Assembly: GCF_025527015.1 (NCBI RefSeq)
Contig: NZ_JAODIM010000038.1
Coordinates: 248,001 to 312,000 of the forward strand
Length of the DNA stretch: 64,000 bases
DNA from: Winslowiella arboricola
GTDB lineage: Bacteria > Pseudomonadota > Gammaproteobacteria > Enterobacterales > Enterobacteriaceae
Direction of reading: 5' to 3'
Below the pieces are notes generated by a model, which did no database searches, had not been told where the DNA came from, and was given only the letters and a program-made list of their open reading frames with translations. A program made the position numbers and the translations under genes. This document shows, in pieces, positions 20,269 through 28,255 of this stretch (positions within the stretch are counted from its first letter, which is position 1; every line of letters starts with the position of its first letter).

Positions 20269-20317
20269 ATTTCACCTTGTTGCTATGACGACAGGCAGCC
20301 CGCGCGCTGCCTGGCTG

Positions 20318-21550
20318 TCATGTCTTCTTACCGACTGCCTGATGCAGAGCGTTCACCACGATGCCGGGGGTTAATACCTGCGGCAATACTTTTGGCGCAC
20401 TGCCATCGGCGGGATAGACCACATACAGCGGCAACCCACCCTGACCAAACTGATTAAGTGCATCATCGACATCAGGATTAAATTTGGTGGAATCCGCCAC
20501 CATATACAGGGTGCCGGTTTTCGCCAGCGCGTCCTTAACCGCCACGGTAGAGAGCGACGTCCGTTCATTAACCTGACAGGTTATACACCAGGATGCGGTG
20601 AAGTTTACAAAGATCGCTTTGCCATGACCGCGATTGTCGTCGACATTTTGCGGCGACCATTTTACCGGCGTGACGTTTTCCGTTAGCTGGCTGTCTGGCA
20701 ATGACGTCCCCACTTTCATCATTGAGGGTAGCGGCACAATGATGACCAGCGCCAGCACAGCAGTGACGGCAAACAGGACTTTATGTGCTTTGCCCGCCAA
20801 ACGCCGGTGCTGCGCCATACCGTACAGCCAGGCGGCGAAGCCCAGCAACACGGAACAGGCCAGCAGGGTCGCCAGCGCGGCAGTCCCGGCCTGTTGCGCC
20901 AGCACCCAGACCAGCCAGGCGTACGCGCCAAACATCGGGAAGGCAAGCCCGCGTTTCAGCACATCCATCCAGGCGCCGGGACGCGGCAGGATTTTCGCCA
21001 GCAGCGGAAAGAGCGAGACCAGGGTAAAAGGCGCGGCAAATCCCAGCGCCAGCGCGGCGAAAATCGCCAGCGCTACTGCCGGTGGCTGCACCAGCGCATA
21101 ACCTACCGCGCTGGCCATAAAGGGAGCGGAACAGGGGGTGGCGACGATAATCGCCAAGGCGCCCGTCATTGCGGAACGCATAAACACGCCACCACCGGCG
21201 GAAATCGCGCCGACCCGTTGCGCCGAAAGTCCGACCTCAAATACGCCCAGCAGGTTGAGGGCCGCCCCCAGGATCACCAGCGCCAGGATCGCCACCACCA
21301 GCGGCGACTGTAGCTGGAAACCCCAGCCAACCGCTGCGCCGCCGGCGCGTACCGCCAGCAACACGCCAGCCAGCGCCATCATGGTGACAATCACCCCCAG
21401 CAGGAACCCCAGCCCTTCGCGGCGTGCGCTGGCCGGACTTCCCTGATGCCGCAATAATCCCAGTGCTTTCAGCGAAATAATCGGGAAAACACAAGGCATA
21501 AGGTTAAGAATTATGCCGCCAATAAAGGCGGCCAGCATAGCGGTCAGCAT
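20318..21550 (-). CDS. DsbD-like membrane thiol transporter with C-terminal thioredoxin domain
   Basis: A 410-aa inner-membrane protein. Residues about 1-270 form the eight-span DsbD/CcdA core with one Cys in LNLMPCVFP (C20) and one in VATPCSAPF (C140), the pair that passes electrons through the membrane. A periplasmic thioredoxin-like domain follows with WCITC (C322, C325). The N-terminal domain of E. coli DsbD is absent, so the acceptor is probably another protein, plausibly the peroxiredoxin encoded 24 bp upstream. It is not the housekeeping DsbD. Confidence 0.87.
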   Translation of the reverse strand: MLTAMLAAFIGGIILNLMPCVFPIISLKALGLLRHQGSPASARREGLGFLLGVIVTMMALAGVLLAVRAGGAAVGWGFQLQSPLVVAILALVILGAALNLLGVFEVGLSAQRVGAISAGGGVFMRSAMTGALAIIVATPCSAPFMASAVGYALVQPPAVALAIFAALALGFAAPFTLVSLFPLLAKILPRPGAWMDVLKRGLAFPMFGAYAWLVWVLAQQAGTAALATLLACSVLLGFAAWLYGMAQHRRLAGKAHKVLFAVTAVLALVIIVPLPSMMKVGTSLPDSQLTENVTPVKWSPQNVDDNRGHGKAIFVNFTASWCITCQVNERTSLSTVAVKDALAKTGTLYMVADSTKFNPDVDDALNQFGQGGLPLYVVYPADGSAPKVLPQVLTPGIVVNALHQAVGKKT

Positions 21551-21574
21551 CGTTGGCCCCGGGATGATAAAGGA

Positions 21575-22156
21575 TTAATTAGCAGCTGCGGTCTGCGGAT
21601 GTGACTCACTGTAGTGCTTCACCGCGTCGAGGGTTTTCTGGATATGCGCATCGGGGTTACGATCGGTGTAACTCAACAGGATATTGCCATCGGGAGCAAT
21701 AACATACGAGGTGCGGTCCGAAAGGGTTTTGCCCTTCATCTGCATAAGCGTGTTGTACTCGGCGGCGACTTTCGCGCCCGGATCTGCTGCAACGGCAAAT
21801 TTGTCGCGGCATTCCAGTTTCGAGAATTCATCGACCTGATCGGTATTGCCGGCGGTTACGCCAACCACCGTCGCGCCCATTTTGTTAAAGCTGTCGCTGG
21901 CTTCAGCAAACGCATGGGCTTCGATAGTGCAACCGGCGCTAAAGGCTGCGGGGAAGAAGTAGAGCACCACCGGCCCTTTCTGCAACGCCTTCTGCAACGA
22001 GAAGGTCAGCGGCTTGCCGCCCAGTGCGCCCTGCAACTCAAAGTTGGGCGCTTTAGCTCCGGCAGGCAGCGCGGCTTCGCCAGGCAGCGCGACAAAAGAA
22101 AGGCCGATGGCCGTTGCGATGCTCAGACTGCAAACAAGATTTTTTATGCGGTTCAT
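21575..22156 (-). CDS. Exported peroxiredoxin (AhpC/TSA family, Bcp/PrxQ-like)
   Basis: A 193-aa thiol peroxidase with a signal peptide (about residues 1-28, ending GEAA), so periplasmic. The peroxidatic Cys is C76 in YFFPAAFSAGCTIEAHAF; a second Cys is at C116 and could resolve the disulfide. The fold continues with VVGVTAGNTDQVDEF and RTSYVIAPDGNILLSYTD. It leads an operon with a DsbD-like electron donor, an ECF sigma factor and an NrsF-like anti-sigma factor. GGAG about 8 bases before the ATG supports the start. Confidence 0.88.
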   Translation of the reverse strand: MNRIKNLVCSLSIATAIGLSFVALPGEAALPAGAKAPNFELQGALGGKPLTFSLQKALQKGPVVLYFFPAAFSAGCTIEAHAFAEASDSFNKMGATVVGVTAGNTDQVDEFSKLECRDKFAVAADPGAKVAAEYNTLMQMKGKTLSDRTSYVIAPDGNILLSYTDRNPDAHIQKTLDAVKHYSESHPQTAAAN

Positions 22157-22230
22157 CTTCTGCTCCTGCGACTGTTAAGGGGTCCGGATTTGGACGCTCA
22201 ATAACAGTTCGCTATGCAGATGCAAAAAGT

Positions 22231-22255
22231 TTCGCCGCAGAAAAAAAAGATTTAC
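22231..22255 (-). promoter_or_regulatory. Possible ECF-sigma promoter of the peroxiredoxin operon
   Basis: On the minus strand GTAAAT (22255-22250) is followed after 15 bp by CGAA (22234-22231), 75 bp ahead of the peroxiredoxin start. This resembles the GTAACC-N16-CGAA form I recall for Caulobacter SigF targets but differs in two bases and one spacer position. Weak evidence. Confidence 0.25.
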
Positions 22256-22271
22256 TTACCAGCCGTTATTA

Positions 22272-22964
22272 TCAGGTGCGCTCCCGCAGCGCCGACTCAA
22301 TCTTATCGGCAACTTTTGTCACCACCCAGGCAATAACCATATAGAACACCACGGCAATCGCAAAGGCTTCGAGATAGTAGAAATTCAGCGCGGCGGTTAA
22401 CTGCGCCTGAGCAAAAATATCGACAACTTCAATGGCGAAGGCCAGCGAGAGCGCCTTCATAATCACCATAAACGCGTTCGCCAGATCGGGGATCGCCGCG
22501 ACAATTATCTGCGGAAACATCACCCGGCGGAACAGCTGGCCGTTGGTATAGCCTAACGAGTGCGCCGCATCCGACTGACCGCTGTCAAAAGAGTTCAGCG
22601 CGCCTTTTACCACCTCAGCCTGGAACGCCGCCACACAGGCGGTCAGCGCCACAACAATAATCACCCAGTTCGGCATCGAGTGGGCGTTGACTTCTACCCC
22701 CATCAGCGAGGCGACAAAATGCAGCGCCGGTGGAATACCGTAGTAGGCAAGGAAGATCACCACCACCATCGGCACGCCTTTAAAGGCGACTTTATAGGTC
22801 ACTACCAGCTGGCGCAGCACCGGTATACGCTGGTGCTCAATCCACGCAAACAGGCCGCCAGCCAGCGTGGAAAATATAAAGATGGTGACCGCCATCGCCA
22901 GCGTCACCGGCACGGCGTCCATAATGCTCCAGAAATCTGGTAACAAAACGTCGATATCAAACAT
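22272..22964 (-). CDS. Amino-acid-type ABC transporter permease (second of pair)
   Basis: A 230-aa inner-membrane permease of the HisM/GlnP type with about five hydrophobic segments and the EAA loop SFDSGQSDAAHSLGYTNGQLFRRVMFPQ. It is the last gene of a seven-gene minus-strand operon (27904 to 22272), 18 bp after the first permease. The substrate cannot be read from sequence; the solute-binding protein of the operon is of family 3 (polar amino acids and related compounds). Confidence 0.88.
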   Translation of the reverse strand: MFDIDVLLPDFWSIMDAVPVTLAMAVTIFIFSTLAGGLFAWIEHQRIPVLRQLVVTYKVAFKGVPMVVVIFLAYYGIPPALHFVASLMGVEVNAHSMPNWVIIVVALTACVAAFQAEVVKGALNSFDSGQSDAAHSLGYTNGQLFRRVMFPQIIVAAIPDLANAFMVIMKALSLAFAIEVVDIFAQAQLTAALNFYYLEAFAIAVVFYMVIAWVVTKVADKIESALRERT

Positions 22965-22982
22965 AAATGATTACTCTCTCAG

Positions 22983-23690
22983 TCAGAGGTTCGCCGTGAA
23001 CTTAATCTTCGCCGCTGTGGATTTTGCGCTGTACTTTGCCTGGCGCAGCTCGAAGAAACGCACAATCAGCCATGCAACCAGACACAGCAACGAATAGAGC
23101 ACCGCCAGCACCAGATAGGTGCCAAACTGATACTGGTTATAGTCGCGTTCCATAATCAGATGCGCCGTCGCCATCACATCGGCTGCGCCGATATACATCA
23201 CCAGCGCAACATTGTGGATCAGGTAAATAACCGCGTTACCATAGCCCGGCAGGCCGATATGTAACGCCTGCGGACCGACAATACGGGTGATCTTGTGGCG
23301 CAGGCTGTATCCCAGGCTGTCTGCCGCGTCATGCTGACCGCGTTCAACCGCAAGAAATGCAGGCCGCATCACCTCTGACAGATAACCGCCATGGTAAAGG
23401 CTCAGCCCCACCATTGAAGCGACGGTCGCCGAGAAAAAATCGTCCACGCCAAACAGGCCGCCGACCAGCGGCAGGCCGTAGAACGCGACGAATAGCTGGA
23501 GCACCACCGGCACGCTGCGGGCGTAAGATACGTAGAGATCGGCCAGCTGGCTGATCACCAGTACCCTGCGCACGCGGAAGGTCGTTGCCACCAGCGCCAG
23601 GCAAAAACCGGCGATAAGGGCGACAAACATAATGCCGAGTGTCAGCGGCAAAGCCGAAAGTAACTCGGGGATCATGGTAGATAAATCCAC
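22983..23690 (-). CDS. Amino-acid-type ABC transporter permease (first of pair)
   Basis: A 235-aa inner-membrane permease. LPLTLGIMFVALIAGFCLALVATTFR begins the membrane core and the EAA loop is AVERGQHDAADSLGYSLRHKITRIVGPQALH. The start is GTG at 23690, supported by AGGAG nine bases upstream; an in-frame ATG at 23675 is the alternative. It lies 70 bp after the binding-protein gene. Confidence 0.88.
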   Translation of the reverse strand: MDLSTMIPELLSALPLTLGIMFVALIAGFCLALVATTFRVRRVLVISQLADLYVSYARSVPVVLQLFVAFYGLPLVGGLFGVDDFFSATVASMVGLSLYHGGYLSEVMRPAFLAVERGQHDAADSLGYSLRHKITRIVGPQALHIGLPGYGNAVIYLIHNVALVMYIGAADVMATAHLIMERDYNQYQFGTYLVLAVLYSLLCLVAWLIVRFFELRQAKYSAKSTAAKIKFTANL

Positions 23691-23760
23691 TGTAAAACAC
23701 TCCTGATGGCAATTTCAGCTTTGACCGTTGACCACTAAACCATAGGTTTCGGTGAATCAG

Positions 23761-24579
23761 TTACTTGATATATTTGACGACTTCTTCGCCAAACCACTTC
23801 TGTGAAAGTTTGTCCAGCGTACCGTCCTCTTTCAGCTCTTTAAGTGCCTTGTTGATGTCGTCGTTCAACACCTTGTTTTTGTCTGACTTATGAATCAGGG
23901 CGTAGGTGTTGTTAATCGCCACCGGCTCACTGGCTTTAATTTTGAGCTTCTGGTTATCAATAACGGTCTGCTCACCGAGGTTTGACGGCAGGATCAGCGC
24001 GTCATATTTGCCGTTCTGCACTTCTTTCAGGCGATCCGGGTAAGGAATGCCGGCGCTGGAGGCTTTGATATCGACTTTGGCGTCAGGGTTATCTTGCTGC
24101 CACTGATTAACAAATTTGTAGACGCCGCCACCGGCGGTAACCGGTACAATTTTCTTACCGACCAGATCCTTCATACCGTTGATATTGCTGTCATCACGGC
24201 TGTAGATTTTCATCAGGCTGGCGCCCATCGGGCTGTCCGGGATCAGAAACTGTTTGCTGCGCGCTGGCGCTTTATAGTAGCCCCCGGTAGCCATATCGTA
24301 CTTGCCGGTGACCAGGCCGGTTTCCTGCGCAATATCCGCAGCGCCTTCCATCACAAATTTGTACTGTGGCAGCTTAGCGTTAATGGCTTTCAGCACATCC
24401 GGTTCATAGCCTTGCGGCTCGACGCCGATGGCGCCCCATGACAGTGGCTTGGATTCCGCCGCCGTGGCGATTTTAATGGTGCGCACCGATTCAGCATGGC
24501 TTAACGCGGAGATCGACAGCGCGAGGGTCATGCCACCCAGTACCGCCAGACGACGTAACGTTGATTTGATTGCAGACAT
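23761..24579 (-). CDS. ABC transporter substrate-binding protein, family 3
   Basis: A 272-aa periplasmic solute-binding protein with a signal peptide (about 1-29, ending SALSHA). Family-3 features: IKIATAAESKPLSW, GYEPDVLKAINAKLP, YDMATGGYYKAPARSKQFLIPDSP, and LNDDINKALKELKEDGTLDKLSQKWFG near the end. The ligand is unknown. Linkage to a flavoprotein and two AhpD-like proteins argues for an unusual nitrogen or sulfur compound that is oxidised after uptake. Confidence 0.9.
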   Translation of the reverse strand: MSAIKSTLRRLAVLGGMTLALSISALSHAESVRTIKIATAAESKPLSWGAIGVEPQGYEPDVLKAINAKLPQYKFVMEGAADIAQETGLVTGKYDMATGGYYKAPARSKQFLIPDSPMGASLMKIYSRDDSNINGMKDLVGKKIVPVTAGGGVYKFVNQWQQDNPDAKVDIKASSAGIPYPDRLKEVQNGKYDALILPSNLGEQTVIDNQKLKIKASEPVAINNTYALIHKSDKNKVLNDDINKALKELKEDGTLDKLSQKWFGEEVVKYIK

Positions 24580-24599
24580 ATCATTGAGTCCTTTTATTA

Positions 24600-25337
24600 T
24601 CAGAGTACCGGTTCAGAATTAAGGAACTGCGCAAGGCGTGGTGTCGCGGGATTATCGAAAATCTCCGCCGGACTGCCTTCAGCGGCGACAACACCCTGAT
24701 CCATAAACACAATGCGATTGGAGACGCTTTTTGCAAACTGCATTTCGTGGGTCACCAGCAGCGACGTGATACCTGAAGAGGTGACATCTTTAATCACCTT
24801 CAGCACTTCACCCACCAGCTCAGGATCCAGCGATGAGGTTGGCTCATCGAACAGCATCACATCTGGTCGCACTGCCAGTGCGCGTGCGATACCAGCGCGC
24901 TGCAGCTGCCCACCGGAAAGGCGCGATGGATAGTGGTCCAGCTTCGCCGCCAGACCAACACGCTCAAGCTCTTGCAGAGCAATCGCGCGCGCCTCTTCTC
25001 TGGATTTGCGCTGCACCACCATCAACGGATCCATCACGTTTTCCAGCACCGTCATATTTTTGAAAACGTTAAATTGCTGGAACACCATTGCGGTACGTAA
25101 ACGGATCGCCTTGATATCAGCCTTATTTGCATGCTGATAATCCATGCGAATCTGATCGAAGGTAATAATTCCTGATGCTGGCTTAGCCAGATAGTTAATG
25201 CAGCGCAGCAGCGTGGTCTTACCGGTGCCGCTCGGGCCGATAATTGACACGACGTCACCGCGCTTCACCGAAAGGTTGACGCCTTTCAGGATCGGCGTGC
25301 TGCCGTACGACAGTTTTAAATCTTTTATTTCAAGCAT
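24600..25337 (-). CDS. Amino-acid-type ABC transporter ATP-binding protein
   Basis: A 245-aa cytoplasmic ATPase. Walker A GPSGTGKTTL, Q-loop MVFQQFNVFKNMTVLENVM, signature LSGGQLQR, Walker B VMLFDEPTSSLDPELVGEVL and the switch His in LLVTHEMQFAK are all intact. It fits the HisP/GlnQ group and pairs with the family-3 binding protein and two permeases downstream. It lies 58 bp after the AhpD-like gene. Confidence 0.92.
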   Translation of the reverse strand: MLEIKDLKLSYGSTPILKGVNLSVKRGDVVSIIGPSGTGKTTLLRCINYLAKPASGIITFDQIRMDYQHANKADIKAIRLRTAMVFQQFNVFKNMTVLENVMDPLMVVQRKSREEARAIALQELERVGLAAKLDHYPSRLSGGQLQRAGIARALAVRPDVMLFDEPTSSLDPELVGEVLKVIKDVTSSGITSLLVTHEMQFAKSVSNRIVFMDQGVVAAEGSPAEIFDNPATPRLAQFLNSEPVL

Positions 25338-25395
25338 TTATTTGTGCCCTTTAAATGAGAGTCTTTATTTAACGCTTGTTGCAGGTGAAATTTCA

Positions 25396-25959
25396 TTACG
25401 CGATCTCAGCGTGGCCGAGTACGTGCATCAGGCGATTTGCCCAGCCAAAGATAGAGATGGCGTGGATCAGATCGATAATCTCGTGGTCATCCATGCCGAC
25501 GGCGCGTAGCGCAGCGATATCCCCGCTGGTCGCCTCTGAAGGCGCCGCCGACAGGTTGCGGGCAAAGCGGTAAATGGCCGCATCACGCGGGCCGAGCGTT
25601 TCAGCTTTGTTGAAATAGAGTGCGCTCACCACTTCATCGCTTTTCGTCAGCTGAGCATGACGACGGGCATGCACTACCGCACAATATTTGCAGCCATTGA
25701 CGATCGAGGCGCCCAGCGCACCCAGTTCGCGATCGGCACGCGCAAGCCCGCCCTCAACATACATAATGGCATTGAACAATACGGTGCGCGCCACGTAGCT
25801 GTCAGGATCATGCGCCAGCGTACGCACATACTCTGAAATCTTCTTGCTGGATGGCGTCACCTTCATCGCTTCAAGCTGTTCAGATGTGGCGTCGGCTAGT
25901 TCGACCGGCGCAATATACGGATGCCAGGAGAGCGGCTTCAGGCTAACCAGCGGAATCAT
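25396..25959 (-). CDS. AhpD-like carboxymuconolactone-decarboxylase-family protein with CxxC
   Basis: A 187-aa peroxidase-related protein. The AhpD active-site pattern E-x11-C-x2-C-x3-H is present (E78, C90, C93, H97 in NGCKYCAVVHARRH), so it can be a thiol-dependent peroxidase or reductase. It overlaps the preceding CMD-domain gene by 4 bp (ATGA). It resembles the proteins I recall as peroxidase-related enzymes clustered with Avi_7170-type CMD proteins. The physiological substrate is unknown. Confidence 0.85.
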   Translation of the reverse strand: MIPLVSLKPLSWHPYIAPVELADATSEQLEAMKVTPSSKKISEYVRTLAHDPDSYVARTVLFNAIMYVEGGLARADRELGALGASIVNGCKYCAVVHARRHAQLTKSDEVVSALYFNKAETLGPRDAAIYRFARNLSAAPSEATSGDIAALRAVGMDDHEIIDLIHAISIFGWANRLMHVLGHAEIA

Positions 25960-26438
25960 AATGACCTCATCAGGCGTAAACCGGCCGCAACCCGCGTCTG
26001 GAAGTTGACGAAGGCGATCAGTTCGGAAAGTGCGACAATCTGCGGATTGTTCAGCCCGGCCTGCTCCAGCAGCCGGATATCGTTCGCCACAGCCTTCACC
26101 GGCGTCAGCGTAACCAGATCGACATGACGGGCGATGGCCGCCAGCGGTTGTTCCAGATCGGTCGCGCCGGCGGCCAGCGCCAGCAGCGATTCTGTCGCTG
26201 TCAATCCGGCCAGCTGCGCATCATAAGCAGCAATTAAGTCCTGATCGGCATTCAGCGCCGCCATACGACGCGCCAGAGCAGCGCGTAACACCGGCGCCAG
26301 CCCCTGATCGTCAGCAGGTTGCAATACCGAGAGGCGGCAATGCTCCGCCCCTTCAACGAATTCTGGCCGAAAACGGCGCGCGCTGAACAGTGCATCGTCC
26401 GGTGAAAGACCGGCGGCCTTGTCTATTGCGTCGATCAC
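25956..26438 (-). CDS. CMD-domain protein without CxxC (Avi_7170-like)
   Basis: A 160-aa mostly helical protein. RPEFVEGAEHCRLSVLQPADDQGLAPVLRAALARRMAALN and the LTPVKAVANDIRLLEQAGLNNPQIVALSELIAFVNFQTRVAAGL end fit the CMD-domain family seen beside AhpD-like partners. It lacks the CxxC, so it may be a structural or substrate-binding partner of the next gene. The start is GTG at 26438, overlapping the flavoprotein stop (GTGA). Confidence 0.72.
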   Translation of the reverse strand: MIDAIDKAAGLSPDDALFSARRFRPEFVEGAEHCRLSVLQPADDQGLAPVLRAALARRMAALNADQDLIAAYDAQLAGLTATESLLALAAGATDLEQPLAAIARHVDLVTLTPVKAVANDIRLLEQAGLNNPQIVALSELIAFVNFQTRVAAGLRLMRSL

Positions 26439-27904
26439 AACGCGTTCTCCTGTTTAATAAAGGGGGTCGAATCCAGCCACTCGTCGCCCTGAAGTTCAGG
26501 GTTGTCGTAAGCGACCAGACTGGCGAAGTGAGTTTTAACATCTTCGGCAAATAACGATGCGGCAATGCCGCGCACCAGACGATCGGCGCCAGCACTGACG
26601 GCCGGAATATCACCGGAGACCTTGCCATGGGTCAGCATCGCAGCGTCGTTAAAGCAGTGAATATGCGCCAGTATCGGACAGGCGCCAGCGACACGCTCAC
26701 GGAACTCGAAGGCAGGCCCCAGATCCGGCGCTTCTGACAGACCCGCGCGCGGCGCGCCCATCTCCGGTGTATAGCGGCCATCCGCCCAGTTGCGAATATG
26801 CGGCGCAATAGCGTTAAACTCCGGGCGACCACTGAAGTCATTGGAAAAACCGGTAGCGGCAATCAGAAAATCGTAGCGCATCGCTCCCTGGGTGGTTTCA
26901 ATCAGCAACCCCTCAGCGTCCTGCTCTACCGCCACGATGCCGCAATTAAGGAAGAAGCGGGCATTCGGGTGACGCGACACGCGCAGCGTCGAGGAACGCG
27001 GTGGCGGCGTCTGGGTCGAGGCGGTGTAATCGACAAACTTCCACTTCCAGGCATCAGGCAGTTGATGCATGCCATGGACCACGCCCTGGCTGCCGATACC
27101 GGTCATCTTATTAATGCGCGGCATCTCTTTACGTCGGATCAGCAGATCAACTGCCCCGGCTCCCGCCTCAAGCGCGGTTGCGGCATTATCCATAGAAGAG
27201 GCGCCCGCGCCGATAACCGCCACGCGTTTGCCCTGCAACGCGTCAAAGTTGATCTCGTCCGCAGAATGCGCCCAGTAACGACGATCGATACCCTGAAGAA
27301 AATCGGGAACGGCAAAACCACCCAGACCGGAGCGGCCGGTTGCCAGAACCAGACGACGCGTGAGGATCCGGCCGGTTTCCGCGCCTTCAATAGCGATGGC
27401 AATCAGATCGCCGACCTGCTCAATACCAGTCATACGCACATTATTGCGCACCGGCAGATTAAGCACTCTGCGATACCAGACGAGGTAATCCATCCACTGA
27501 TTTTTGGGAATTTTGTCCAGCGCCTGCCAGGCCTCAGCGCCCCACTGCGCGGTAAACCAGGCGCGGAAAGTCAGTTGCGGCAGGCCCAGCGCCGGACCAT
27601 GCAGGGTTTTCGGAGAACGCAGCGTCTCCATGCGGGCAAAGGTCACCCACGGCCCTTCGCGTCCGGCCGGAGCCGCATCATAAGCGACGATATTATTTAT
27701 CCCGCTCAGTAACAGTTTTGCCGTCGCCGCCAGTCCGCACATGCCACCGCCAATCACCACCACGTCGCGAACCGGCACGCCGTCGTGCAGCTGTTCAGGA
27801 ACCCAGGGTTTAGCGGGCAGTTCAAGCAGTTCGAGATCCTGCTGAAGTCGCGCCTCCAGAGCGGGAAGACCGGCCGACAATGGCGAAATCGCCGCATACG
27901 TCAT
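26435..27904 (-). CDS. FAD/NAD(P)-dependent oxidoreductase, flavin-monooxygenase-like
   Basis: A 489-aa flavoprotein. The FAD Rossmann motif VVVIGGGMCGLAA is at about residues 48-60 and a second dinucleotide motif VAVIGAGASSMDNA at about 228-241 fits NADPH binding. LVLATGRSG and FLIAATGFSND are ATG-type motifs of class B flavoproteins. It is the first gene of the operon with two AhpD-like proteins and an amino-acid-type importer; AAGGA eight bases before the ATG supports the start. The substrate is unknown; oxidation of the imported compound is inferred. Confidence 0.85.
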   Translation of the reverse strand: MTYAAISPLSAGLPALEARLQQDLELLELPAKPWVPEQLHDGVPVRDVVVIGGGMCGLAATAKLLLSGINNIVAYDAAPAGREGPWVTFARMETLRSPKTLHGPALGLPQLTFRAWFTAQWGAEAWQALDKIPKNQWMDYLVWYRRVLNLPVRNNVRMTGIEQVGDLIAIAIEGAETGRILTRRLVLATGRSGLGGFAVPDFLQGIDRRYWAHSADEINFDALQGKRVAVIGAGASSMDNAATALEAGAGAVDLLIRRKEMPRINKMTGIGSQGVVHGMHQLPDAWKWKFVDYTASTQTPPPRSSTLRVSRHPNARFFLNCGIVAVEQDAEGLLIETTQGAMRYDFLIAATGFSNDFSGRPEFNAIAPHIRNWADGRYTPEMGAPRAGLSEAPDLGPAFEFRERVAGACPILAHIHCFNDAAMLTHGKVSGDIPAVSAGADRLVRGIAASLFAEDVKTHFASLVAYDNPELQGDEWLDSTPFIKQENAL

Positions 27905-28185
27905 GATTTGGTTCCTTAACTTTTTCCCGTTCGCGGGAGTGTTACAGGTTGTCTGATTAAGGCGCAGGGCATCAAACAGGCCCGGTTATTGTGCGTTTTT
28001 ATTATCGCCTTAACACATAATTACTGACTTAGTATCTCTGTAGTGCATAGTAAAAGATGTGGCACGGAATACTCCCCCCTCCACAGAAAGGAGTCAAGAA
28101 TTACGCCTGATTGTTAACCAATGGTTTTCTTATATCTTATACACAAATTCATATATAGGATGCTGCACCGAAGCCATAAATAAAA

Positions 28186-28209
28186 AACCCGCTGTCGAAA
28201 CAGAGGGTT
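28186..28209 (-). terminator. Terminator after the AfuABC-type operon
   Basis: In the minus direction a stem (AACCC-x-CTGT/ACAG-x-GGGTT with CGAA-type loop) is followed by TTTTTTATTTAT. It lies 47 bp past the ATP-binding gene. The sequence is similar to the guaA terminator hairpins at 38235 and 40168. The rest of 27905-28255 is AT-rich with no gene; no clear promoter for the flavoprotein operon was found. Confidence 0.75.
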
Positions 28210-28255
28210 ATATTGAGTTCCTGCTTTAAGCTTAAAGCCGCATCACTTATATATT

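Noticed and set aside
20634..21446. Long open frames on the plus strand opposite the DsbD-like gene
   Set aside because: GC-rich antisense shadows with Ala/Arg/Pro-rich or His/Gln-rich products and no ribosome sites.
26798..27712. A 304-codon plus-strand frame opposite the flavoprotein gene
   Set aside because: Antisense shadow; the minus-strand product has clear FAD and NADPH motifs and coupled neighbours.
28060..28074. TGGCACG resembling the -24 element of a sigma-54 promoter
   Set aside because: The required GC of the -12 element is missing (ACTC at that place) and no gene follows on the plus strand.
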